Below the pieces are notes generated by a model. It ran no database searches. It was not told the origin of the DNA and saw only the letters and a list, made by a program, of their open reading frames with translations. From NCBI RefSeq assembly GCF_032854445.1, contig NC_088297.1:14435335-14499334 (forward strand): a stretch of 64,000 nt of DNA, in the 5' to 3' direction. The position numbers were made by a program, and so were the translations under genes. Origin of the DNA: Liolophura sinensis (Eukaryota; Mollusca; Polyplacophora; Chitonida; Chitonidae). Position 1 is the first letter of the stretch; each line of letters starts with the position of its first letter. Below are positions 10,112-25,100 of this stretch, one piece after another.

Positions 10112-13100
10112 TCAGTCCATCTTAATGTTAATGTAGATATATCTGATGAACTTCAACGAGGCAAAAAATGAGACTGTTCCGAGCATGAGGAAAAAGACGA
10201 AACAGCTCAGCATCGTGTAGCCGAAAAACTCCACAGTCTGAAGTAGTCCCGACATGTTTGAGCGCTTGAAGTAATAGAAAAGTGCGTACAGAAAGACAAA
10301 GATTCCGGTAGATCTGTAAACAAAGAGGTTACGATTAGAAACATTTTTCACATTCTTAGGGGAAACAAGAGGTTTTTTTTTCCGAATCACGTTTTTCATA
10401 CATTTTTATGTAAATACATATATTCTCTTGTTCACTTCATCTGGATGCTGCTTTAAAAAAAGTTTCATACTAAGTTTGTTCTAAACTTTTTATCCAGTAA
10501 TTCACAAAGTTATAATCTGCTACCATATATGATGACAAATATCAGTGACAAAATACTGACGAACGAGCAAATAGAGCAGACAGAAAAACATCAGAATCTA
10601 AAACTTAAAGCATCTTAAATTGGATACAGAATCGACGCTGGCTGGCTGGCTGACAGAGAAAGATTTCCTGGGTTAAATCCGGAAATGTACATGTAGTCCT
10701 CATAGTGAAAATTGAGCCTTGTAGGCTAGACATAGCCTGGGTTTGCCTATTCCACACACCAGCCAATCAGGAATGATTCTGCCTCCAGATAAGATGTTAT
10801 CATTAAGCTGAAAATTTAATTTCCTTAGTTGGAAAGATTTCTTGTGACAACAATACAAACATTAAAGGCAAAGAACACACTAGCATGAAGTACATGTCGG
10901 ATGAAAAACCATTAAACTAAACCATTAAATGACTGTAGGTATTTGAAAATATTTTTGTATGGTGGGTATTTGGGACCGACTTTTGGTATTTATCGTTGTT
11001 GCATAATAATGTTCTCAATAAGGATGTGACGCTTGTCGAATAAATTTATTTGACTGTAAATTTGTTGTTTATATCAAAACATATGCATTTATAAATGATG
11101 ATAATATTTATGAACATTAAAAACATTAAAAATATAAATATGATCCAAATTGAGGTTTAATATATTTGTTAGCTGAAAAGAACAAATTCTAGTGCAAAAA
11201 TATTTATTAAACCTGTGTTCCATCCTCATTTATGACATTATTAAACAAAGACTATAAATACCAAAAGGTGGTCCCAAATACCCAGCATGCAAAAATTATT
11301 TTCAAGTGTCTTTTTCTCCTTAAGGGAAAATCGGAAAAAATACTGAAAACCACATTTGGGAATAACTTTTCGCACTCTTTCATCTGAACTTTATGTCATT
11401 TTCATGTTTTCTCCGCTTTAAAAGGTATTTCATCTGATAATACTTTGTTTTAGTGCTTTCGTTGCTGTTAATGGCCCCTTGAGGCCTGAGCACGATTACC
11501 TGCACAAAACAGGAGAGAAAACCAACAACAAGTAGGACTAAAACCATGATTTCAAATACTAAGTCACACTTCTAAATCATTTTGGCTGTTCTTTTAAGCG
11601 AACTCACCCAGCGCTGAATATTGACCTCCACCACCATCTGTAATCTTCAGCCGACAGCTGAAAGTAGGTCAAGGCAACGGAGATACAGGCAGTGACACTC
11701 AGCAAGATCCCGTAGACAATGAAGAGTATCCCGTACAGCGTGTACTGCTCCCGTCCCCACAGGGTCGCGAAGATGTAATACAGCTCCACGGAGATGGCAC
11801 TAAGGGGAGACAACCGGAAAACTAATCAGTACAGACACATTTTATTTATTTATTGATCTGATACTCTAATGACAGAGAAATTTTTCACTTATACAGTAGC
11901 GGTTTCAAAGGTGGAGGAAAGCGTAGTACCCAGCATAAACCATCAACCTCTCGGCAAGTTTCCGATTTTCTTTCCCTTGTGAATGATTACTGACGAATAA
12001 GGTTAGGCATAAGCAGTAAGAGCACGAGAAAGGTAGTTTCAGCACCAAAACTCTTTTACATTTAATAACACTTCCTGCCTATAAAAATACAACTTTTGGT
12101 GAATTGTTTTAGGTCATTTAATTTGTCTGCAAGCAAACATTTTCGCACCATTTTTTAAAATTTCCATCTTGAAACTTGTATTCAACACTGCTGAAATAAC
12201 AATACCAGCCTTAATCCACTTACCTGAAGGGCAGAAAGCCCCCGACAATGCAATGAGCAAATGCTGATCTGTACCATGGTACACTGGGAATTTCCCGCGC
12301 TATATTCTTTGTCCGACACGGAGCGTCGAAACCGTTAGCCCAGTTCTTACCGAAGATACCCCCAATCACAGTCAAGGGGAATCCCACTGAAAGAGAAACA
12401 GACCAGCGTTGGAAACATCAGTGGTCTCACAAACGACATAGTTTAACGGCATACTCCTGAATTTTTCACTTCGCTGGAATGAATAAAGCACAAACAAAGT
12501 TAGATTTGTGCTTGAAGCTGTACTCAGGTATCCAGGTAGTCAGGTATTAAGGTTGGGAGGAAAACTGATCAGACAGAATAAACCATCGTCATTTGGCTGG
12601 TATTTGTCAAACCATTTTGTTTATTTATGCATTTGATTGTTGTTTTACGCCATACTTAAGAAAGTTTCAGTTATATGACGGTACCAGCTTTATAGTGGGA
12701 GGAAACCTGGCAGAGCATGGTGGAAACCCATGACCAGGTTGCTGGCAGACCGTCCCAGTACTGCCGGAGAGGAAGCCAGCATGGGCTGGACTTGTACTCA
12801 CAGCAACCGCACTGATGAGAGGTTCCTTGGTCAACAAACCGTTTTGACACCTCCAAGCCAGCGAGACCTGGATTTGAAAGTGTTCTGCAAAATGACGTGC
12901 AGTCATCAAGTTTTGGAAAACAGTAAGGCTATGTATTGTGGAGACCCAAAACTTCCCCAAAGACTGGATTCATTACTTAACTGTCTGCAGAGTAAGTGTC
13001 AAAAAGCTGTAAAAGAAGAATTTAGTGTTTGACTTATAATTTTGTTCATGACAAAGTTACTCACTTTTCCTGATTGTGAGAGTTCTATTGAACTTAGACA

Positions 13101-16100
13101 GGTGTTTTGACGTTTGCTTGAAAAAGAAGGATCATATCCTACAGTGAAAATAAAAGTTTTCAGACCTTATAAATAAAAATTTACTTCTTTGGATGAAGTT
13201 TCAGGACAAATACATATGTATAATTACATGGGGAACCTTCCCTATTTTTTCTGGTATGCTCTTTTAAGCCAGTTTACACGTTCCTATAGCGGGAATATTT
13301 AGTTATTTTTTTTTCTCATATGGTTAGAATATCTAATGAATAACATACTCACATCTTTACTTTTCCAAAAAGCTGGGTAAGAAATGTAATATTCTACTTT
13401 AAGCACTACTTACATCTGTCCCCCAAAATTAGAAGGATTAGGGTACTTAGGGGGTGACTTACCAAATATCCAGAGCCCCATAAGGAGGATGACGGTAGTC
13501 CAGGGTAGTGCCTGGGTGGTGCCATATGCCCAAGCCACAGAGTTCACCACTGACCACACCACAAAGAATGGCACTGAAAATATGCACGGAAATTATTATT
13601 TCTTTAATCATGTTTCACTTACACAGAATCAAGCTTTGAAAAGTTACGGACTAATTTTTCCCCATGAAAATGATCGTTATTTACAGAATTTTTCACTTAT
13701 TCCATGGTGGTTAGTGTTATTGGTAGAGGAAACCAAAGTAGCCAGAGGAGTCCAAAGTAACCAGAGGAAACCAAAGTAACCAGAGTAAATCATCCATCCT
13801 TGGATGCTAATTACTGACTAACTTTCCCATGAAACTGATGGTTGTTTATGGATATATTAAAGAATTTTTCACCTACTGGCGGCTAGTGTTATGAGTGGTG
13901 GAAACCAAAGTGCCCAGAGTGAGTGAGTGAGTGAGTGAGTGAGTGAGTGAGTGAGTGCTTGAGGTTTAATGTTGTACTTAACAATTTATCAGTCATATGA
14001 CGATGAAGGAATCCTTAGAATGTATATAATGTGCCTCCTTGTTGTAGGACAGATTTCCACAGCTCTTTTATCTAGTGCTGCTTCACTGAGACTCCTTACC
14101 GAAGGTAAGTAAGCCGCCCCGCCCAAGCCATTATACTGATACGGGTCAACCAGTAGTTGCACTATCCCCTTCTTGCTGAAGACCAAGCTAGGAAGCTGCA
14201 ACTTCCTGTTTTAAAGTCTTAGGATTGACCCTGGATCTAGCGCTCCCAAAGCGGACGCTCTACCAACTGTGCCAGCAGGGCCGATTCAAAATGCCCAGAT
14301 TAAACCAACCTACCATTGGCTAATTACTAATCAACTTTCCCATACAACAGATTGTTGTTTATGGTTACACTGAAGGAATTTCCACTTATTCGATAGAGTA
14401 CCAGAGTGCCTGGAGGAAACCAGAGTGCCTGGAGGAAACCACCATCCCTTGGCTAATTACTGACTAACTTTCCAATGCAACGGACGGTTGTTTAACGCCT
14501 CACTGAAGAATTTTTCTGCTGTTACGTCATGATGTCTTTAAGGAGGTGTCATTAGGACAACTTGTGAAAGGAAGGATTCATGTTATAAAACTGGTATTTG
14601 AAACTTGCTATCAAGTTGCCCGTTTCAAGACATCAGGCATGATTCTTGCTGCTCTTCCAATAAAGAGTACTGCTGACAGAATTCATAAAGATTGGCTCAT
14701 ATTTACTAAGCAGCTAAAGACTTAAGCCCATTCTCCCTACAGTGCTAGTGTCGCTCTCTACCTTTTGCTTTGCATCACTGCCACCACTAGCAAATTATGC
14801 AGAGAAATCTCGAACAACGCCAAAACCATTGGGGTCACGGTGATGAGGCAGGAAGTTGATGTCAGAAAACACAAAAAAATGTCTCGGCCTTTGTTTCCAA
14901 TAATACTTTACACACATGCATTCTCTTTATCTAGAGTATGTGCAGCATGGTTCTAACCATCACCTAAAACAATTTTATTGATGAATGCTGATTAAATAGT
15001 TCCGCTGGAGGAGACAAGTGATAAGGCTAAGCCTAAACAACCCCACAAGGGATGTAAAGCGAAAGATGGGGAGTGACGCCAGAAAGTGCTGTAGGGAGTA
15101 TGACTTAAGGTGTGAACTGCAAGCAAAACTCTGCAAAAAACTGTGGTTGGTACTTTGTGGTGCAATGAAGAATTGGTATACAAATTGTACCCTTCCTGGA
15201 GTAAAACATTTCGACTGTAACTATGTTTCAGTTTTTTACTTGAGTCTCAAGATATTTGTGAAATATTAGCCAAAGGAGTTGACACACTTACAAGCAAAGA
15301 GGGATGATGTCAAGTTGATGTTCCACACCCAGTTGTCTCCGCCCATCTTACGATACATGTTGACGGCCACATAACCTGATATACCTGTGGTGGAAACAAA
15401 TCAAATAACGATCAAATATTTTTTATTTTTTTTATTTTATTGACAGACTGCAGATTTTCTAGGAAGTACATCTGCTCTTACTAAGACTATCAATAACTAC
15501 TCCAGAAGTTAGATGCTTAACGGGTAATGAATTATCATGTTGCTATTTCAAAGACAAAGAAAAAAAAAATACTAAGAACTTCCCAAGACATATGCAATTA
15601 CAATTTGTATATAAAAACATCTTCACTTAAACCATTTTTATGTTTAAATTATGTTGTGGGCTCTACTAGTGACTCCCCATAATCAGGTACACTTGCTTAT
15701 TCTTTCCTTTTTTTTTTCAATCTGAGGTCACTCCTTTATTTTGTGTTTACAAGTGAGCAAACACCCAAAAAATCCAAAAATGGAAAAAAAAAAGGGAAAA
15801 TCCACATTTTCATTTCTTCCTATCTTCATTTATTTACAATGGTCCTGTTTTTCAATGCTATTTGACTATGTAAAATATGTCTTCAACACTGCTTGGAGCA
15901 GTTTACATTTCCTACAAAGTACTTGATCTTTTAGGTTTCACTTTTACTTTCATACCCACCTTCAACAATTTGGAAAAAAATATATTCTGTCAGTAAAATA
16001 ACAATTTAAACTGTTGTAGCATGACTAGAGCAGGTAAGTTTACAGGAGCTCCTTCCATGCACTTGAATGAAGTTATCAAAGAATGTCATCCTGAGCAACT

Positions 16101-19100
16101 ATTTAGAGCAAACCATGTGTGTGTGACGGGAGAACAGTGGTCCGTACACGAGGTGAAGGCGTAGAGAATGATGGAGGCAGCGTTGATGGAGCCGTGACGG
16201 TGCACATTGAACATTCCTGTCAGAGCCATGAGGAGAATGCCTGTAGCCAGTGCCAGGAACTGACTTCCAACACCTGTCAAACAGATAGTTGTTCCCTGCA
16301 GAAATGACTTTTGCTATCACACGCACAATGTTGTTTGCATCATATTCAAACATATATTGTACTTATCCACTCACAGCAAGGTGAAATGGAGGAAACCAGT
16401 GGAGTGGAGGAAACTGGTGGAGTGGAGGAAATCAGGGAAATCCAGGAAACCAGTGGATAAATAAAAGTTTTAAATTACTAGTTTTGGTGCTGTAATTTAC
16501 ATGTACAAGTACATTTTTCCAGAACAATAGAATCCCACCTTTCCAAACGAACTTCAAAAAAACATTCCAAAGATGAACAGAACTTTACTATCAGGCAAAA
16601 TGAGTAACCTAGTCATGAATGAAATTTTAGGGCAAATACGGTCTTGTTTTTCTCGGTTTTTCCTGGCTTTGTCAGTTTTACTTAGGACCATGTTATTAGA
16701 AGAGTTTATTTTCATAACTGAAAACACACTGAATGTTACCAGCCTACCATAATTTTCACTTCAAAACAAACATATTTTAGTTGTTAAATAAGTTAGAAGT
16801 CTTAATTGCTTTATTAATTTATTTCATTCATTGGTAAATATTTATTTATTTATCTGATTGATGTTTTACGCCATACTCAAGAATATTTCACTGATACGAC
16901 GGCGGCCAGCATTATGGTTGGAGGAAACCGGACAGAGCCCGGGGAAAATCCATGACCATCCGCAGGTTGCTGGCAGACCTTCCATTGGTAAATAAGTCCT
17001 GAAGGTTTAATTCATTTATCTGATCTGATCAATATTATATGCTGTCTGCAAGGTTTCCTTTGCCAAGTGCCTCACAAACATTCGGATGTTAGCTTGTAAA
17101 CATGAATCCAATAGAACAGCAGCCCCATGGCTGGATTTGAACACACAACCAGGCGGGTCGATATTTTCAAGATAAGAACTTCAGACCACTTTAGTTTGTC
17201 AGCAGAAATGCTGACCATACAAAGTCTTACCATACTAAAGATTTCCCTGCATGTAGTAAGACCTGGGGATTCTACAAATTTCCTTTTCCAAGCCGGGTTT
17301 TGAATCCTCATTCAGTGTGTCCTAACATTCAGACACCAATGGAGGTGGAATTTGAACACCCAACCCAACTGGTCTTAACTAACACGTACTGGTGTCAAGA
17401 GCAACCCTTTACATCACTTTGCCAACAGAAATGCTGACATGAAGCATCACCCACCTAGAATAGCGCAGAACAAGCTTTTACACTCAGGAAACCTGAACAC
17501 ATCTGTATGGATGATCTTCCAACCATTGTCGTCAGAGTCCAGCTCTTCACTTTCTTCTTCGTCGGTGTTGTACCTGGCAAAGTCGCTTTTCAAAACACGT
17601 GTCTGAAATGACAAAATGAGCACACCATACACTACAAGTGACAGCGCTGTTCCATTTCAAAATGCTCGCATTGAATTATGACTTTAGCAATTAGGATTTC
17701 ATAGAAATCCCCATAAACAATTAATATTATTGGACAACACTGTTTGCCGAAACAAGTCCTTTCAAGAAGTGCGCTCTTTTGATCTTTACTGTAATATGTC
17801 ACTTTTTCTGTACAATAGTGCTTGTAAAGCAGAATGGTAGTTCTGCAAACACAGTGCAGCATAATAGCAGAAAAATATACACAGCTTGGAACCATTAATC
17901 ATTCTGTCTTTGATTCATTTATTTTATTCGATTGATGTTTAATGCCTTACTCGAGAATATTTCACTTATACGACGGTGGTCAGCATTATGGTGGAAAGAA
18001 ACCGAGCAGAAACCCATGACCATCCGCAGGTTGCTGAAGACCGGTGAGGAAGCCAGCAAGAGCTGGACTTAACTATAGGTATTACGTCACCATGGCAGTA
18101 ATGCTTAGGCCTGTGATATGGACACTTCAGTTTTTATGCTCACTTTCAAGAACAGATTAATACAATGTTGCCACTGTGGATGATAACTTACCAGTATGAT
18201 AACTACAAACCCGATCAACAGGAAAACCAGCACCATGGAGTTAATGATGGACAGCCAGTGGATCTAAAATAGAAAACACGTTCATCACAAATTATTTGCT
18301 TGTAAATTAATTTAGTTATTTAATCGTTGTTTACCACTAAACTCTTTCACACAGTAGTGTTGTATTACACCTAAAGTTTGGCATTTTCCAAGTGGGGGGC
18401 CTTCGCAGCGTAATGGCCCAGGAGCCTTTCACCAATGTGGTCGCTGTGAGTTCAAGTCCAGCTACATATGGCCAGATAGGAAGCCAGCATAAGCTGGACT
18501 TGAACTCACATCTTCCTATCTAGCCATATGTAGAAAGGTCTGCAGCAACCTGTGCATGGTCGTGGGTTTTCCCCGAGCTGTGCCCAGTTTCCTCCCACCA
18601 TAATGCTGGCCGCCGTCATGTAAGTGAAATATTCTTCATTTGGCATAAAACACCAATCAAAGAAATAAATAAATAAATAAATAAATTTTTCAGGTGACAC
18701 ATTCAGCTTGATTACAACATCCTTTAGGGTCACATTCAATTTTTTTTTTTTTTTTTTTTTTGAATTAGCTGCTGTATCGGGAAAGCCTCATAGTGTTAAC
18801 AAATGATCTGCAGCATGGGATATGTTTTACTTGTTCACAGGGATGTGATTATAGTCAAGAAGACAAAAAAGGACTTCTATTTACTATACGTTTAAGGTAT
18901 CACATGATGTCCAGTTTATGCCATCTAATACCATATGAAATTATTAAATACACCACTGCTAATAATCAGTCTTAAAAAATATGTTTTTTATTTCCAAAAA
19001 ACAGTTTTGCTGTTCCTTGAAATTCCATGAATTCACTATAAAATGGCATGCCTGTGTTCAAAGAGTGTGATTTGTTGTCACTGTCTATTTCATGACATTT

Positions 19101-22100
19101 GTACCTTTCTACTAACACTGGTGGCGAGTTAACAAGTATCGATGCTGAATAATTGCACCGTGTGAAAAAGGTTTTCTGACATGCATGTCTTTCCATTAGC
19201 GACATTTCCATTATAGGCTGGGCTCTACTGCATTACTCACCACAGAGCAGCCGCGGTCAAATTAGCATCCAGTCACAGACAACTGGCTTTTGAAATTTGA
19301 GGCTACAGCTGCTATCCACAGCAATAAAAATGGCAACCTTTCAAAATAACACTTTCTACTTGGCCTTTTCAGTTTCTCCAATGTTTTTACTAGAAGTTAC
19401 CAACTGGGGACATGATTTCCAGTGCCAAATTTCAATGATACGGATATTTATTGTAGCATGCCTGCCCAGCTAGGATGCCCATTTTGACTGACAAAATGGC
19501 AGCCGTCCTAAATGCGAATGTAGCTTTTCACTAGTACACTTACCTCCAGGGTCTTGGGAAAGAAACTGTTGTCATGTAGTCGTTTGATTTTTTCATTGTA
19601 TGACATTCTGTTAAAAAAAAATAGAAAAAACATCTTAATAAAAGCTCACAAAAAGCAGACAATGACGAATTATTAATTTACTACCTTAGTGATTCATAAC
19701 TCTGTGACTCCATTCTTCTCCCTTTAAACGTTACATGTTTATATATTACTGAGATTCTGTCATTTATATGTTAACCTTTCAACACAGGCATATATTTTAC
19801 TGAGATTCTGTCATTTACATGTTAACCTTTCAACACACGTATATATTTTACTGAGATTCTGTCATTTAAATGTTAACCTTTCAACACAGGCATATATTTT
19901 ACTGAGATTCTGTCATTTAAATGTTAACTTTTCAACACATGTATACATTTTACTGAGATTCTGTCATTTACATGTTAACCTTTCAACACAGGCATATATT
20001 TTACTGAGATTCTGTCATTTATATGTTAACCTTTCAACACATGTATATATTTTACTGAGATTCTGTCATTTACATGTTAACCTTTCAACCCAGGCATATA
20101 TTTTACTGAGATTCTGTCATTTAAATGTTAACTTTTCAACACGTGCATATATTTTACTGAGATTCTGTCATTTATATGTTAACCTTTCAACAGATGTATA
20201 CATTTTACTGAGATTCTGTCATTTAAATGTTAACCTTTCAACACATGTATATATTTTACTGAGATTCTGTCATTTATATGTTAACCTTTCAACACATGTA
20301 TATATTTTAATGACATTCTGTCATTTATATGTTAACCTTTCAACACAGGCATATGTTTTACTGAGATTCTGTCATTTACATGTTAACCTTTCAACACATG
20401 TATATATTTTACTGAGATTCTGTCATTTATATGTGAACCTTTCAACACAGGCATATATTTTACTGAGATTCTGTCATTTAAATGTTAACCTTTCAACACA
20501 TGTATACATTTTACTGAGATTCTGTCATTTATATGTTAACCTTTCCACACATGTATACATTTTACTGAGATTCTGCCATTTATATGTTAACCTTTCAACA
20601 CACGTATATATTTTACTGAGATTCTGTCATTTAAATGTTAACCTTTCAACACAGGCATATATTTTACTGAGATTCTGTCATTTACATGTTAACCTTTCAA
20701 CACAGGCATACATTTTTACTGAGATTCTGTCATTTACATGTTAACCTTTCAACACATGCATATATTTTACTGAGATTCTGTCATTTACATGTTAACCTTT
20801 CAACACATGTATACATTTTACTGAGATTCTGTCATTTATATGTTAACCTTTCAACACAGGCATAGACACGATAGTTACGGCCTTTTCATATCTGTACATT
20901 TCAACAAAAATTTTCGAATATGACTAGTTAACAAATTTGGCCTGATTCTTACAAAGATGTTTTCGGCCTACTTCGGAAGACGATATCCTTCTGGGAAAAT
21001 AAAATTCTCAGCATTTAAAGTAATATTAGAGACAATAACACAAAAGTTTGCCCATGACTACATGGACATTAATACACACTTTACTTGATTTTGAGAGCTA
21101 TTTTGATCTTAGGAAGTTGTTTTGATGTTTGTTATGACGGTAGTATGGTATTCAGCTGGGAATATGTAAGTTCAAGTACCAAAAGTGATAATTTATTTTA
21201 TTTGCTCCTAAAAACGCACTTTTGGGGCAAAATGATATGTTTGCCTCTAAAATACATTTCTTCATGCTAATTTTTAGACAACACTTTTTGTTCTTTTTTT
21301 TTCCTTTAACTTACTTAGTCTCATGCCACTGGACACTGTACGTAAAGACGACTTCAAAAGGAGAACTGACTTCATCCAGACTTACAGGTGACTGCTCTTT
21401 GGTAGAGACATTAGCGTAAATGATCTGTAAAAAATAAAGACCTTCTCAGGTTATACAGAAATACGGTATGAGATGTGGACTCTCACATACATGATCCAAA
21501 AAAAAAAAAAATCTGTACAAACACTCACTGGGACCATTCATTTTGAAATTCTAATTTACAATAGATCCCATTAAAATAAGACTATACGCAAAGTGATATG
21601 CAATTAGCAAAAGTGATTTTCAAAAAAAAAACTGCAAATATAGTACATATTTTCCATAAATTAGATGATTTTCAAGTTTTAGTATTTATTTTCATACCTT
21701 CCTCCGCCACTGAAAAAAAAATTAACTCTTCCTGTTAAACAACAACTAATTTTGGCTAACTCAGAAAGAGCTTTGCTAGATTAGTAACAAACCTGAGGGC
21801 ATCAGTTCACATGCTAGATTACTAACAAAACTGAGGGCATCAGTTCACATGCTAGATTACTAACAAAACTGGGGGCATCAGTTCACATGCTAGATTACTA
21901 ACAAACCTGGGGGCATCAGTTCACATGCTAGATAACTAACAAACCTCAGGGCATCAGTTCACATGTTAACTTCACCTGCATCAGTTGAACATACCTGATC
22001 ACCATTATACTCTATGTTGAAGTGGTGATGCGCCCACAGGTATACTTTGTGGGTGTGAGGAAGAAAACCGCTCTCTTCCAGGTGACCAATAAACCCTCTC

Positions 22101-25100
22101 ACAGGTATGTCATCTAAAGAGGAGGATAAAAAAAAAAAGTGCTTTGTGAAGTGAAATGCAAATGGTAGTGGTTTGAAATCTGCCAGCACATCTGCTCACC
22201 TGGCACATCTTCGCCAGCCAAGTGACATTCACCTGATGCTCTGCTAATTCTTGGCTTGAGAAGATGAACTGGCCAGCGCCACATGCTTTACTCAGATGAC
22301 CCAAAATACTCATTGTGATAATGCTCATTTTGTAACTTTACAAATGTATTTTTTATTTAAAATTGATCTGATAGTTGTTTAATGCCGTAAGAATTTTTCA
22401 CTTTAATACACTTGCTGTTAGTTTTATGGGCACAGGAGGCCAATGTGTTCGGGGGAAAAACCACCAGCCTTTTGCAAGTTACTGGCTGGTATTTTTACGC
22501 GCAAGTATCTACAAACTCCAAACATTAAGCCACACGTACATGGTTCCTGCAAACAAAAAACTTTGTAATTTTTGTCTTACCAATGACAAACTCAAAGTAA
22601 TACAAGTCCTCTATGGCGTCACGAAGCAGTTGAAGGTCATTCTCTGTAAACTTGACTGCGCACAGCGTTTTCTTGGAAAAACTTTCTAAAAAAAACAAAA
22701 ACAAGGAAATATTATTTCCTTAGCAGTGTTATCTTATAGTACCTTATTACAAAATTACTCAAGCAAAAAAGAAACTCGCTTGAATACTTTAAAACAAAAT
22801 ACTTCTCCCACGAATTCTCTGGACAGTTATGTTTATAGAGGTTTGAAAATGTCTGATATTTAGCGAAGAGCTCAGCAAATATTAATATGATTTAAGTGTG
22901 AAATGTGACAGATTCCATTTATAGACATTTTATGTCAATATGACCAAACAATTTGACCTCTTTCTGCAATGGAATGTATATGTAAATGTAAACATAAGCA
23001 ATCTGGTCTATCTAACAGCTAGTGGAACAGAATTTCAAATTACATGTACATGTACAAGAGGAAACTTTCAATATTTGAACCAAAACCAATCAAACTAGCA
23101 TTTTTATACATGTGTAATGTACATTTTCTCAAAAAATATCTATGTTCAGATATGCAATTTGCAGTCATAAAAGTTTGTCTGTGTTTTTAAACTTTTCTAA
23201 CCCCTCCTCCTAAACCCTCCCCGAAAAAACAACATTAAATTGGGAATAAAAAGTTACATGTCCCATGTTCAAACTACAAAAAAATCATCATGCTCCAAAT
23301 TAAAACACTGAACAAAAATACATGTAGAGTATTTCTTGTGTACTGAAAAACTTACTTTTAAAATTTATCTCATACATAGACTCGGCCATACGATCTCCAT
23401 CCAAAACTTCTCCCAGGGTAAGGCTTTTATGGTTAACCTGAAAAAAAAATTAAAAAAACATTTTGCAAACTTTCAAAACATTCGAAAACTGTCTGTTTCT
23501 CAAGACCCTACACAATGTATGTATATTTTTGTGGCTTTTAGTTTATGCATGTGTGTTATCTAACAACAGTCTGGCCATACCTGGGAAGGTCTGTCAAGCA
23601 ACCTGATCATGGTTGTGGATTTCCCAGGGGCCCTGCCCAGTTTTCTCCCACCATAATGCTGGCCACCATCGTATAAGTGAAATATTCCTGACTACGGCGT
23701 AAAACACCAATCAAATAAATAAATCTACTGACAGTTCTGGATGAAAAAACAAGCATAATATAATTTTGTCGTATGCGAAACAGCTGCTGTAAATTGCATA
23801 CATGTATTTATTTCTTTGCTAGTTGTTAAACACTATACTCAAGAATATTTCAGTTTATAAAAAAATCTTGTTAAAGTAGAACCCCATTATTGAGCAATCC
23901 AAACTGCATAAAGATATGCATAAAGATGCATAAAGATATGCAGTTTGTCGCCTGAATTCATTTCGATCGTTTCAACCATCGAAATGGGAAGAAAATGCGT
24001 AGAATTTGGTGATCAAAAATCAGAAAATCCACTCCACTATGATCGAGCCACCCTTGACCTTGTGACGTCAGGGCTGTACATTCTCTGTCAGGCATGCAGT
24101 CTGCTCTATGTGTACAACCCACACCACGGTTGACAATCGCTACACTTTTACAACTAATTTTGATATTATTCCACGCCCAAGTGTGGCTTGCGACTATAGT
24201 AATACAACACAGGATACTGTAAAGTTACATACAATTAAGCGTTTGCTTCATCTGGTATGTGAGCTGAAATCGGTCATCGTATCACCCAGTCGCAATGCTG
24301 TACACAATTTCCAAGGGCCTAAAACAACTCTGGTATCTTTCAAAATATTTACTGCAATCTGTCTACATATATGATTTTCAGGGTGCTAATTACAGTGCTA
24401 ATAGATTATGTCATACCATGTCTAATTCTGGAAAAGCATGCAGCGGGCTGGCTTTACGCATAGATTCGGCAATGCATTGCAGGGCTTTTCAATACATTAT
24501 GCCGGCAGGTGTGATTGGCATGACGTCACATGGCCAGGGCTCTGCGGTCGACAAGATAGACAGAGGGTTCAACTTTAATCAAATTTTTAAAATAAAACTA
24601 GCTAAGATGTTTTCTTAAATGCAGTTTACAGATTAACATATTATAATTATTGTGTCCAGGGAACAATTAGTGTGAAAATAAAGTTGTTGGGGATCGCTTT
24701 TGACAATAAATGGTAAAGAATGCATGTGTACGAATCCCTGCATCCGAACATCTTGTCAACATTCAATCCTTTCAGCATGATATGCTAACTGCAGGGTCAA
24801 ATACAGACATTAAATTTGGGCACTGTTTCTGTTGTCAAATCTGGGCAAAAATATTTTCAGATATTAAAAAAAAAAGACAACAAATGAACTTTTGGAAGAG
24901 GGGGTAAAACCAGATTTAAACTGTCACAGATATTTTTTTCTGATGTTCTTTGTGACTCTATAAATCAGCTTCCGATTTCAGGAATTCTTAAGAGGGCATG
25001 AGATAAGCAGAAACAGACCCTTCCTCAAGTAATAGAAATTACCTGCCCCTGACCATGCAAAAAAACAAAACAGATTACATGGTGGCGCTTTAGACGCAAC

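Noticed and set aside
12667..13032. Overlapping ~100-codon frames on both strands
   Set aside because: The left part is a family A SINE and the frames run across its boundary; no protein family is recognisable.
14200..14286. tRNA gene on the minus strand
   Set aside because: The A- and B-box-like sequences belong to the head of a family B SINE and the cloverleaf is degenerate. The same head occurs in other copies.
20310..20744. 144-codon repetitive frame
   Set aside because: It is produced by the 51-bp minisatellite within an intron and antisense to TM9SF1.
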